Part shown: positions 1 through 7,546 of the stretch, in pieces | Layout of the letters: every line of letters begins with the position of its first letter | How positions within the stretch are numbered: position 1 is the stretch's first letter | Assembly (NCBI GenBank): GCA_012267415.1 | Contig: JAAXGN010000017.1 | Coordinates: forward strand, 1-64,000 | DNA from: Candidatus Poribacteria bacterium | GTDB lineage: Bacteria > Poribacteria > WGA-4E > WGA-3G | Direction of reading: 5' to 3' | Length of the DNA stretch: 64,000 nt | Made by a program: the position numbers and the translations under genes | Notes under the pieces: model-generated | Databases searched by the model: none | Told to the model about the DNA's origin: nothing | Seen by the model: only the letters and a program-made list of their open reading frames with translations

Positions 1-37
1 TTTCTATAAACATATCGTCCCTATGGGACTGAAGAAC
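1..37. repeat. Edge copy of the CGTCCCTAYGGGACT palindromic repeat
   Basis: The window opens inside a copy of a short repeat whose core is a palindrome (cgtccctatgggact) preceded by tttctataaacatat. Four more copies lie at 6270-6475. No coding potential. The element may extend left of the window. Confidence 0.7.
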
Positions 38-124
38 TTAAAAATAGATGTTAATGACTTTCAGATCAACCTCTTTTGTGAAATAATGTTCCACAGAGGG
101 TAATTTAGCACAACTCGTCATGTA

Positions 125-826
125 ATGCAAGCACATCGCATAAAGAAACTATTCTCTGCTGTTGCACGACACTACGATTTTCTTAATTCCTTATTGAGTC
201 TGCGGTTAGATGGCAGGTGGCGAAGGGAGACAGTCAAAGTAAGCGATGTCAATGCAACAAGCAGTGTTCTTGATGTCTGTACAGGCACGGGAGAACTTGC
301 CTTAGCATACGCCGACAAAATCGGGACAGGTGGTACTGTCATCGGTTCCGATTTTTGCTTTGAGATGTTAGAAGTTGCTCAGAAAAAGATTCAGAGAAAG
401 AAACATCAACATACGTTCATGCCAGTTGAAGCGGATACACTCTCACTTCCGTTTCCTGACGATACTTTCGACATCGTTTCAGTGGGTTTCGGTATACGCA
501 ATGTTGCTGATCTTGAACTCGGTATCCGTGAAATGACTCGTGTTGCAGCCAGAGAGGGTAGAATTGCGATATTAGAATTTACACAACCTGTAAATCCGGT
601 GTTTCGCGGTTTATACTATTTCTATTTTACAAAGATATTACCGTTCATTGGTAACCGTATCTCGCGTAATAAGGACGATGCTTATGGGTATCTGCCACAT
701 TCTGTCATGCAGTTTCCGAGTTGCGATGAATTGAAGACCATAATGGAACAGTGCGGTCTATCAGATGTGCAATACTATCGGAAAACTTTTGGGATCGTTG
801 CGATTCATGTTGGGATTAAGGCATGA
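125..826 (+). CDS. ubiE/menG: UbiE/MenG-type quinone C-methyltransferase
   Basis: SAM-dependent C-methyltransferase of quinone biosynthesis, most likely converting demethylmenaquinone to menaquinone at the inner membrane. The 233 residues match the usual family length. Visible are the N-terminal family block (FSAVARHYDFLNSLLSLRLD, about 10-29, followed by RWRRE), the SAM-binding motif I DVCTGTGEL at 50-58, and the conserved C-terminal end FGIVAIHVGIKA. Start is the ATG at 125. No other quinone gene is next to it: the downstream neighbour is a convergent deacetylase separated by a repeat. Whether the substrate is menaquinone or ubiquinone cannot be decided from sequence alone; an anaerobic or deep-branching lineage would favour menaquinone. 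Confidence 0.88.
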   Translation: MQAHRIKKLFSAVARHYDFLNSLLSLRLDGRWRRETVKVSDVNATSSVLDVCTGTGELALAYADKIGTGGTVIGSDFCFEMLEVAQKKIQRKKHQHTFMPVEADTLSLPFPDDTFDIVSVGFGIRNVADLELGIREMTRVAAREGRIAILEFTQPVNPVFRGLYYFYFTKILPFIGNRISRNKDDAYGYLPHSVMQFPSCDELKTIMEQCGLSDVQYYRKTFGIVAIHVGIKA

Positions 827-848
827 ACATGCGTCTCCTTAGAAGATT

Positions 849-993
849 ATGAAGATTTAGATTTAAATTGGGTAATTAACTGACGAGGAAACTTGTTGTA
901 TGCGGGCTGGGAAACCGGTTGTATGCGGGCTGGGAAACCCAGCCCCTACGAGAGTTTTATGGATTGGATTACCGAAATATTTATTTAATCTTC
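849..993. repeat. ATGAAGATTAA-end miniature element, copy 1
   Basis: Starts atgaagattt and ends tttaatcttc, an inverted-repeat pair that also bounds copies at 12481, 22139, 30956, 45393 and 48079. The inside carries two tandem pieces of the GC-rich hairpin gctgggaaacccagc. It fills the gap between two convergent genes and stops two bases from the deacetylase stop codon. Confidence 0.75.
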
Positions 994-994
994 C

Positions 995-1933
995 TCACCT
1001 TGTGAGACGTTCCACATGTGCAACAACAGATTCGGAGAGACCCTCCAAACTATAACCGCCCTCCAATGCTGAGACAACATTGCCAGATGCAATTTCATCA
1101 GCCGTATCCAGAATCAAATCGGTTAACGCTGCAAAACCGTCAGCAGTAAGTTCTGTTTGAGAAAGTGGGTCAAGGTAATGCGCATCAAAACCAGCGGAAA
1201 TAAGAATAAACTCAGGTGAGAAATCCTCTAAAGCAGGGATAAGTATATTTTTGAAAACGAGAATGTAGTCATCATCATCACTTCCCGCAGGAATAGGTAC
1301 ATTGAGTGTTGTTCCGCGTGCTTTACCGCTGCCTTTCTCGTATTGTGAACCTGTGCCGGGATACAACGGAGATTGGTGGATAGAAAAGAAGAATACGGAC
1401 TCGTCTTCGTAGAAGATGTCTTGTGTACCGTTGCCGTGATGAACATCCCAGTCCACGATTGCTATTTTTCCTACGTCATGTTCTCGTTGAAGATACCGAG
1501 CTGTAATTGCGATGTTGTTAAACAAGCAGAATCCCATACTTTGTCCCGGTGTCGCGTGGTGTCCGGGTGGACGCACCAAAGCAAATGCGTTTTTCACCTT
1601 TCCTGTTGCGACCGCTTCTGCTGCGTTTAATACACCCCCTGTTGATAGGAGCGCAATATCAAAAGACTCAAACACGACATTTGTGTCATAGGTCGTGGGT
1701 ATCTCAAGTTCGCAGTGTTTCCGGATGTAGTCGCTATAGCCGGGTCTATGTGCGTAGATAATTTGTTCAATAGTTGCTGGAATCGGGTCAATGTGGCATA
1801 GTTTATCCCACACTTTGCTCTGTTTCAGCACGGACAGACTCGCGATGAGTCTGGCAGGACGTTCAGGATGACCGTGTCCCGTATAGTGATTTAGGTAGTC
1901 TGGATGGTAGATAAATGCAGTATTGTGTGGCAT
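995..1933 (-). CDS. Histone deacetylase / acetoin utilization (AcuC-like) family deacetylase
   Basis: Zinc-dependent deacetylase of the arginase/deacetylase fold, acting in the cytoplasm on acetyl-lysine or acetylpolyamine-type substrates; the actual substrate is unknown. The 312-residue length is typical. Catalytic features are all present: RPPGHHA at 121-127 (the paired catalytic histidines), DWDVHHGNGT at 161-170 (zinc ligands D163 and H165) and SAGFDAH at about 246-252 (third zinc ligand D250). The start at 1933 gives the family N-terminus with HPERPARL at 22-29. It converges on the ubiE-like gene and has no obvious operon partner; the 247 bases to the next gene upstream contain nothing I recognise. 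Confidence 0.93.
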   Translation of the reverse strand: MPHNTAFIYHPDYLNHYTGHGHPERPARLIASLSVLKQSKVWDKLCHIDPIPATIEQIIYAHRPGYSDYIRKHCELEIPTTYDTNVVFESFDIALLSTGGVLNAAEAVATGKVKNAFALVRPPGHHATPGQSMGFCLFNNIAITARYLQREHDVGKIAIVDWDVHHGNGTQDIFYEDESVFFFSIHQSPLYPGTGSQYEKGSGKARGTTLNVPIPAGSDDDDYILVFKNILIPALEDFSPEFILISAGFDAHYLDPLSQTELTADGFAALTDLILDTADEIASGNVVSALEGGYSLEGLSESVVAHVERLTR

Positions 1934-2180
1934 AGATGGTTTCGGGTCAGTTGTTTGGGATGTGTAAGGTAATAGTCACTCTTTTTGTCAGAATCGCGGA
2001 TTACGCGGAGGACACGGAAGCCGCGGAAGGTGTTCTTGCACATATAAGGTTTACTTTCACAGTCTCCGTTCTCTGTAATATGTATCATCATTATACCAGA
2101 TATTCCGTAAATATCATATCTAATTTATTCATACAAGATTAACATTGAAATGAAACACGATATTTGGTATCCTCTTATGA

Positions 2181-3659
2181 ATGGAAACACCAATTGGACA
2201 AGTATTCACCCCAACAGAATGGACAGAATGGCTCATCAATAAGTGGCACATCTTTGATGCGTGGATGGATGGCGCGGAAATTTGCGATCCAACAGCAGGA
2301 CAAGGCGCATTCATAATTGCTCTGTTAAACATTGCACGAAACCAAGGGATACCACTTACACCTAAACACCTATCACGATTAACATTGATAGAGATTGACC
2401 CTTCACTCATTGATAATTTCAAAAATTCAGTCAGACAAGATTTTGGCATAGACTTCCCGCAGGATCAACTCTTCTGTAAAGACATTATCACACATTACCA
2501 TGACAAAAGATACGATATACTCATCGGTAATCCACCATGGGTAAATTTCGCGGAACTACCAACCGCATATAAGACACAACTAAAACCTTATTTTATTCAA
2601 GAAGGACTTGTGCAGAATGCACAGAATCTTCTCTTAGGATCCTCACGGATTGATTTAGCTGCTTTAGTCATCAAGGTAGTTTTAGGTAAATTACTAAGAA
2701 AGAAAGGACATGGTTACTTCTACCTTCCGACTTCCCTCTTCTTTGGAGATGGTGCACACGCTGGGTTTAGAGACTACCAGGCAAATAAGCGAAGGTTCTC
2801 TATAGATACAGTCTATGAATTCACGAATACGGAGGTATTTGAAGGTATACGAAAATCTTACTGTTGTGGCAAAATTCAGATTGATTCACAACAAACATTT
2901 CCAATATCCTATTTCAGGGAAATTGATGAGAATTGGGATGAACATATAGCATCTCCACTCAATAATTCAGATGATCCGTGGCGGATTGTGAAAAACATTG
3001 AGGATCTCAATTCAAGTGAAATGCTTAACATCCATCTGTTGCCTAATCAGAAACCCCGGCAAGGTGTAAATACGTGCGGTGCAAATAACGTTTTCATTTT
3101 TGATGATAAACCTTCATATCTACCAGATGAATACCTATATCCTCTTGCTACAAAGGAGATATGGCGACAACCAACATGTAAGCCACATAAATGGATTCTG
3201 CTACCGTATCATCGGGAGAACGGCAGACCTATTAGTTGGAAACATATCAGCAAACATGACACTTTGGTGAATTATCTACAAAACTACAAAGATGTCTTAC
3301 AATCAAGGAAGGGAACACTACTCAAAGAATCCATGATTAGAAGCGGTTGGTGGACATTACTGGGAGTTGGACCTTATGCATTCGCACCCTATAAGGTTAT
3401 CTGGGAGGCGTACGGTAGAAAACATTTCAATCCGATTGTGGTAAGCGATGTAGCGGGACAGGTATGGCAGGGAAATCAATCTCTGCAAGCTTATATCCCA
3501 TTTTGGTGCGAAAATGAAGCACATCAAGTCAGAACCGCACTTAAGAATCCTGAAATACCAAAACTGTTACGTCAACTCAATGGATCAGGAAAGTGTAATT
3601 GGGCACAACCTGGGAAGATAAAGAAAATACTGAATTTCGGATTAAGGGTAAGTAATTAA
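2181..3659 (+). CDS. Solitary N6-adenine DNA methyltransferase (Eco57I/type IIG-like)
   Basis: DNA methyltransferase that would transfer a methyl group from SAM to the N6 of adenine. Motif I is DPTAGQG at 36-42 and the catalytic motif IV is NPPW at 117-120. The opening FTPTEW at 9-14 resembles the FxPxxV element of gamma-class adenine methyltransferases. The rest (to 492) would hold the target-recognition part, including the LPTSLFF segment typical of the Eco57I group. No restriction endonuclease, BREX or phage-defence gene lies nearby, and the protein has no obvious nuclease domain at its N-terminus, so it looks like an orphan epigenetic or remnant enzyme. Recognition site unknown. Confidence 0.85.
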   Translation: METPIGQVFTPTEWTEWLINKWHIFDAWMDGAEICDPTAGQGAFIIALLNIARNQGIPLTPKHLSRLTLIEIDPSLIDNFKNSVRQDFGIDFPQDQLFCKDIITHYHDKRYDILIGNPPWVNFAELPTAYKTQLKPYFIQEGLVQNAQNLLLGSSRIDLAALVIKVVLGKLLRKKGHGYFYLPTSLFFGDGAHAGFRDYQANKRRFSIDTVYEFTNTEVFEGIRKSYCCGKIQIDSQQTFPISYFREIDENWDEHIASPLNNSDDPWRIVKNIEDLNSSEMLNIHLLPNQKPRQGVNTCGANNVFIFDDKPSYLPDEYLYPLATKEIWRQPTCKPHKWILLPYHRENGRPISWKHISKHDTLVNYLQNYKDVLQSRKGTLLKESMIRSGWWTLLGVGPYAFAPYKVIWEAYGRKHFNPIVVSDVAGQVWQGNQSLQAYIPFWCENEAHQVRTALKNPEIPKLLRQLNGSGKCNWAQPGKIKKILNFGLRVSN

Positions 3660-3684
3660 TTCGGTCAAAGCGATTTTCCCCAGG

Positions 3685-3735
3685 CCGGTGGATCAACGCC
3701 AAATGCTAAACGTGCATTCTGTGTTGATCCACCGG
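3685..3735. terminator. Perfect 13-bp inverted repeat between convergent genes
   Basis: ccggtggatcaac (3685-3697) pairs with gttgatccaccgg (3723-3735) around an inner aaatgc...gcatt hairpin. It lies between two convergent genes (stops at 3659 and 3753) and could end both transcripts. A related hairpin is seen inside the repeat at 6320-6375, so it is also a mobile-looking repeat unit. There is no U-tract, so terminator function is inference. Confidence 0.5.
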
Positions 3736-3752
3736 TCCTGAAGAAACCAGAC

Positions 3753-4523
3753 TTATCTATTAATTTTGATGCGTCCCCAGGTTGTTGCCAATTTCCCCTT
3801 AGGTTCCACATCAAATGCATCTTCCCAACCGTTGAGTAATTGCTTAATCTCATCGGCTTCAAGTGCGCGATTGAGCAATACTATCTCATCAATACCGCCG
3901 TGAAAAGTCTCAGAACCAAATTTCAGTTGTAATACCCCAGCTGCAGCGACCTTTCCACCCCATTCCGGTGTCCAATTCGCTTTTGCATCGCTTAAAGCTC
4001 CTTGTTCACTTTCGGGTTTACCATCAACATACATTTCGACGATTTTACCATCGTACGTTCCAGCAACATGATACCATTTTTTCTGTTCTAACTCCGTTTG
4101 ACCGTAAAATCCTGGCGTAATCCCTTGGCTTGTCCAAACTCTAAAGGAGAAACCATCCGGGACAGGTTCTCCTCCTGATTGATCCTCAAGCAGATAAGCA
4201 CCATTTTTTCTGATACCCGTATCCGAATCAGCATCAACTCGGAACCAGGCAGCTACAGTTAGACCGTCACTGATGCTTCTTATACTGTCAGAATCTTGAA
4301 CATCAATGCTGCCCCCGCCGCCTGCCACTACTGCTTGCCCGAACTTACCAGCCTCAAATTTGAAACTGCCATTCTCTGTTGCATCATTGCCGTTGCCGGA
4401 TGCGTCATCATAATTCCCATCAAGCAACCAAACACCTACGATTGCTTCATCGTTTTGCTCAAGCGCATAACAAACTGCACAGACGCAAAACAGGACCAAT
4501 ATGCTAATATTAAGTAATTTCAT
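3753..4523 (-). CDS. Secreted LamG / concanavalin A-like domain protein
   Basis: A Sec signal peptide (MKLLNISILVLFCVCAVCYA, about 1-20) is followed by one LamG jelly-roll domain (about 25-235) with the typical run GVWLLDGNYDDASGNGNDAT, WYHVAGTYDGK, a YVDGK strand and the closing IDEIVLLNRALEADEIKQLL. Such domains bind carbohydrate or protein ligands outside the cytoplasm; the ligand is not predictable. A short basic tail (TTWGRIKINR) ends the protein. It is monocistronic, convergent with the DNA methyltransferase and divergent from glcD. Confidence 0.88.
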   Translation of the reverse strand: MKLLNISILVLFCVCAVCYALEQNDEAIVGVWLLDGNYDDASGNGNDATENGSFKFEAGKFGQAVVAGGGGSIDVQDSDSIRSISDGLTVAAWFRVDADSDTGIRKNGAYLLEDQSGGEPVPDGFSFRVWTSQGITPGFYGQTELEQKKWYHVAGTYDGKIVEMYVDGKPESEQGALSDAKANWTPEWGGKVAAAGVLQLKFGSETFHGGIDEIVLLNRALEADEIKQLLNGWEDAFDVEPKGKLATTWGRIKINR

Positions 4524-4680
4524 TTCAAATCTCCATTTTAGTTAATTTTCATATAATTCCATATTCTACCTTAAAATATACTATCTAAGATTCTATTTTT
4601 TGTCAATAAGAATTGGACAAACCGTTAGAAATATGGTAATCTGAACAAAAAGGAAATTCACACGAAATAAGGAAATTTAA

Positions 4681-6096
4681 ATGGAACTGCAGCAACAACT
4701 CATGAGTGATCTCATCGATCTATTGGGTAAAAAGAATGTTTTGACAGATGCAACGGCACTCTCCGTTTACGAATGTGATGCAGCACCCTCATTCAAAGCA
4801 CTACCTGATGTTGTTGTGTTTGCAGATACAACACAGCAGGTATCTGATATTGTGAAATTAGCAAACAGACACAATACACCTTTCATCGCACGAGGTGGTG
4901 GTACAGGTCTCAGTGGCGGGATGCTTTCTGTTCAAGGGGGTATCATCATCGCACTCAATCGGATGGATCGTATCTTAGAGGTGGACATTGAAAATGAATA
5001 CGCGGTTGTTGAACCCGGCGTGGTCAATCTACTGCTATCACAGGCAGTGCAAAAGCACGGGTATCACTATGCACCAGACCCATCAAGTCAGAAAGCCTGT
5101 ACAATAGGTGGAAATATCGCTGAGAATTCAGGGGGACCCCATACCCTAAAATATGGCGTTACTTCTGATCATATACTTGGCATGGAAGTTGTCATGCCGA
5201 ACGGTGATATCATTGAGCTCGGTGGTGAAGTTGAAGAAGTTCCTGGATATGATTTGCGCGGACTCATGATCGGTTCTGAAGGCACATTCGGTATTGTAAC
5301 GAAAGCGACTGTAAGACTCACGCGAAACCCACAAGCGTATCAGACAGTACTTGCAGTATTTGACAATATGGATGACGCATCAAATGCTGTCTCAACTATT
5401 ATTGGGAACGGTATCATTCCTGCTGCACTTGAAATGATGGATACTCTTGTCATAAAAGCATTAGAGGAGGCATTCCAATTCGGTTTTCCACTTGATGCTG
5501 AAGCCATTCTGATTGTTGAACTTGATGGGATTAAAGCAGGAATGCAGAATCAGACTGACAGGATTATAGAAATATTCAAACAGCATCATGCACGTGAGGT
5601 TAATTACGCAAAGGATGATGAAGAGAGACAGGAACTTTGGAAAGCACGGAAAAGCGCATTCGGGTCATTCGGAAGACTCGCACCAAACTACATCACACAA
5701 GATGGCGTGGTTCCACGAACAACTTTACCAAAGGTGTTACGCAGGATTTCTGAGATTTCTGAAAAGTATCAGATTGCAATAGCGAATGTGTTCCATGCAG
5801 GTGATGGTAATATTCATCCAATCGTACTGTTTGATGAACGCGATGCTGATCAATGTGAAAGAGTTGAACATGTCAACAAAGAGATACTCACAGTGTGTGC
5901 TGAAGTCGGTGGTACAATAACAGGTGAACACGGAATCGGTGTTGAAAAGATGGACTACATGCCATTGATCTTTAGCAGAGCAGACATGCAGATAATGAAA
6001 GATGTTAAGGAAATCTTCAATCCGACTGGACTGTGTAACCCCGGTAAGATTTTCCCAACCGCTGCATCTTATGAAAAACTGGGGTTATCTCCTTGA
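4681..6096 (+). CDS. glcD: FAD-linked oxidase, glycolate oxidase subunit GlcD family
   Basis: FAD-dependent 2-hydroxyacid dehydrogenase subunit that would oxidise glycolate or D-lactate-like acids and pass electrons to a partner. The 471-residue length is usual. The PCMH FAD-binding domain shows RGGGTGLSGG at 71-80 and an ENSGGPHTLKYG segment near 150. The C-terminal cap domain shows FHAGDGNIHP near 370 and GEHGIG at 415-420, both conserved in GlcD. The partner subunits GlcE and GlcF are not in this window, so the enzyme may work alone or with genes elsewhere. Start ATG at 4681 follows a short AT-rich leader (aaggaaattta). Confidence 0.9.
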   Translation: MELQQQLMSDLIDLLGKKNVLTDATALSVYECDAAPSFKALPDVVVFADTTQQVSDIVKLANRHNTPFIARGGGTGLSGGMLSVQGGIIIALNRMDRILEVDIENEYAVVEPGVVNLLLSQAVQKHGYHYAPDPSSQKACTIGGNIAENSGGPHTLKYGVTSDHILGMEVVMPNGDIIELGGEVEEVPGYDLRGLMIGSEGTFGIVTKATVRLTRNPQAYQTVLAVFDNMDDASNAVSTIIGNGIIPAALEMMDTLVIKALEEAFQFGFPLDAEAILIVELDGIKAGMQNQTDRIIEIFKQHHAREVNYAKDDEERQELWKARKSAFGSFGRLAPNYITQDGVVPRTTLPKVLRRISEISEKYQIAIANVFHAGDGNIHPIVLFDERDADQCERVEHVNKEILTVCAEVGGTITGEHGIGVEKMDYMPLIFSRADMQIMKDVKEIFNPTGLCNPGKIFPTAASYEKLGLSP

Positions 6097-6634
6097 AGAG
6101 AGTAGTAAGTTAATTGTACAAGCCTTCAAGGATTCATGGAACGGGAAGGTTTGAGTTACTAAAATTTCTTGAAAAATAAACCCAATCTCAACAACAAACA
6201 ACGGATGTGTAATACTTTGTCACCATAATCGTCAATTTAAGAAGGTTAATCCAATTTATTAGTGTCCTCAGTCCCGTAGGGACGATATGTTTATAGATCA
6301 TGATTGAACACCCGTTCTTTAGTCCCGCCAAATGCCAAACGCGCATTTGGCGTTGATTTGGTAGGGACGATATGTGCAAAATGAGGCAATAACATAAACA
6401 TAGCGTCCCTACGGGACTAAAGAGGATTAACCGCACGTTTTTCTATAAACATATCGTCCCTACGGGACTAAAGACATACTCATAACAAATTAAACCCTTG
6501 TAAATTGACATATAAGGTTACAAGAACTTTACGTGCCAGAGAGTATCCACTGACAAAAACTTTACACCCATAAACAACTTGCCATTTTCATCAGAATATG
6601 ATATTTTATATGCACAAGAAGGAGAGTATAACTT
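6097..6634. other. Intergenic stretch of 538 bases with repeats only
   Basis: No convincing gene. Its second half (6270-6475) is a cluster of CGTCCCTACGGGACT repeats. The first 170 bases show nothing recognisable. The last 30 bases supply the ribosome binding site of the corrinoid protein gene. Confidence 0.7.
6270..6475. repeat. Cluster of CGTCCCTACGGGACT palindromic repeats
   Basis: Copies at about 6270-6295 (reverse orientation), 6320-6375, 6395-6420 and 6436-6475 share a palindromic core and an arm ataaacatat. The copy at 6320-6375 is split: agtcccg and gtagggacgatatg are separated by about 35 bases forming their own hairpin (ccaaatgccaaacgcgcatttgg), related to the inverted repeat at 3685-3735. 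This suggests one short element inserted into another. Confidence 0.7.
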
Positions 6635-7396
6635 GTGGCATCAATTAATGATATTGCTAACGAATTCATCAGAGAAGAAATTGAAGAATACCTTGAACAA
6701 CCTGACGAAATTCAACGATTTATTCAGATGTTTTCACAGGCTACCCCCAATATGCAGGATATCGCTGCTGCACTGATAGATGGTGACCATCACACGGTGG
6801 ATACACTTACAGAAGAAGCACTTGCAGATGGCACCGAAGCTCTTGAGATTATGGATGATGGTCTTATTTTGGGCATGGGGATAGTCGGTATAAAGTTCCG
6901 TGAGAACTTCATCTTTGTTCCAGAAGTACTCGCATGTGCAAGAGCAATGAAAGCAGGTATGGCACATATAGAACCGATCCTGTCTGAATCGGGGATTGAA
7001 CCTGTCGGCACGGTCATAATGGGAACAGTAAAAGGTGACCTACACGACATCGGAAAAAACCTGTGTATCATGATGCTGCGCGGTGCCGGGTTTGTCGTCT
7101 ACGATTTAGGTGTGGATACCTCTGAAGATGAGTTCATTGATGCCGTGGAAGAATACGAAGCACCCATCTTAGGTATGTCCGCACTGCTAACAACGACAAT
7201 GCCAAATATGGGAAAAACTATTGATGCATTTATTGATGAAGACTTGCGGGAAGAAGTAAAGATTATGGTCGGAGGTGCCCCTGTTACACAGACATTCGCT
7301 GACGATATGGGTGCGGATGGATACGGCAAAGATGCATTGGCTTGTGTCGCTCTCGCAAAGCAGTTTCTTGAAAATGTTGATGAAGAATGGTACTAA
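6635..7396 (+). CDS. Methyltransferase corrinoid protein (MtbC/MtmC-like B12-binding)
   Basis: Cobalamin carrier of a three-component methyl-transfer system; Co(I) accepts and donates a methyl group. An N-terminal helical cap domain (about 1-120) precedes a Rossmann B12-binding domain with the cobalt-ligating motif D135-L-H137-D-I-G140 in MGTVKGDLHDIGKN. Start is a GTG at 6635, chosen because AAGGAG lies ten bases upstream (6619-6624). The following genes encode a RACo-type reactivator and a homocysteine S-methyltransferase, so it probably passes methyl groups to homocysteine. A methyl donor-specific methyltransferase (MttB/MtgB type) or pterin-binding partner is not in the window. Confidence 0.9.
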   Translation: MASINDIANEFIREEIEEYLEQPDEIQRFIQMFSQATPNMQDIAAALIDGDHHTVDTLTEEALADGTEALEIMDDGLILGMGIVGIKFRENFIFVPEVLACARAMKAGMAHIEPILSESGIEPVGTVIMGTVKGDLHDIGKNLCIMMLRGAGFVVYDLGVDTSEDEFIDAVEEYEAPILGMSALLTTTMPNMGKTIDAFIDEDLREEVKIMVGGAPVTQTFADDMGADGYGKDALACVALAKQFLENVDEEWY

Positions 7397-7411
7397 GTCA
7401 ACTATTGGATG

Positions 7412-7546
7412 TTATAGTGAAAACCAGATATATTATTACACTCCTGGTACAACGGCAATGATTTGCTGCGGACTGGGAAACCCAGCCCCTACGAATAGGT
7501 ATTTGTTGATGGTTAAGTGTATGTTTAATTCTAAGTTAGACTATAA
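7412..7546. repeat. TTATAGTGAA-end miniature element with GC hairpin
   Basis: Begins ttatagtgaaa and ends with the degenerate inverse gactataa directly before the next start codon. Inside is the hairpin gactgggaaacccagcccctacg, the same cargo found in the unrelated ATGAAGATTAA-end elements. Confidence 0.6.

Noticed and set aside
1934-2180. Short frames in the gap between the deacetylase and DNA methyltransferase genes
   Set aside because: They overlap the ends of the flanking genes, lack family likeness and have no ribosome binding site.
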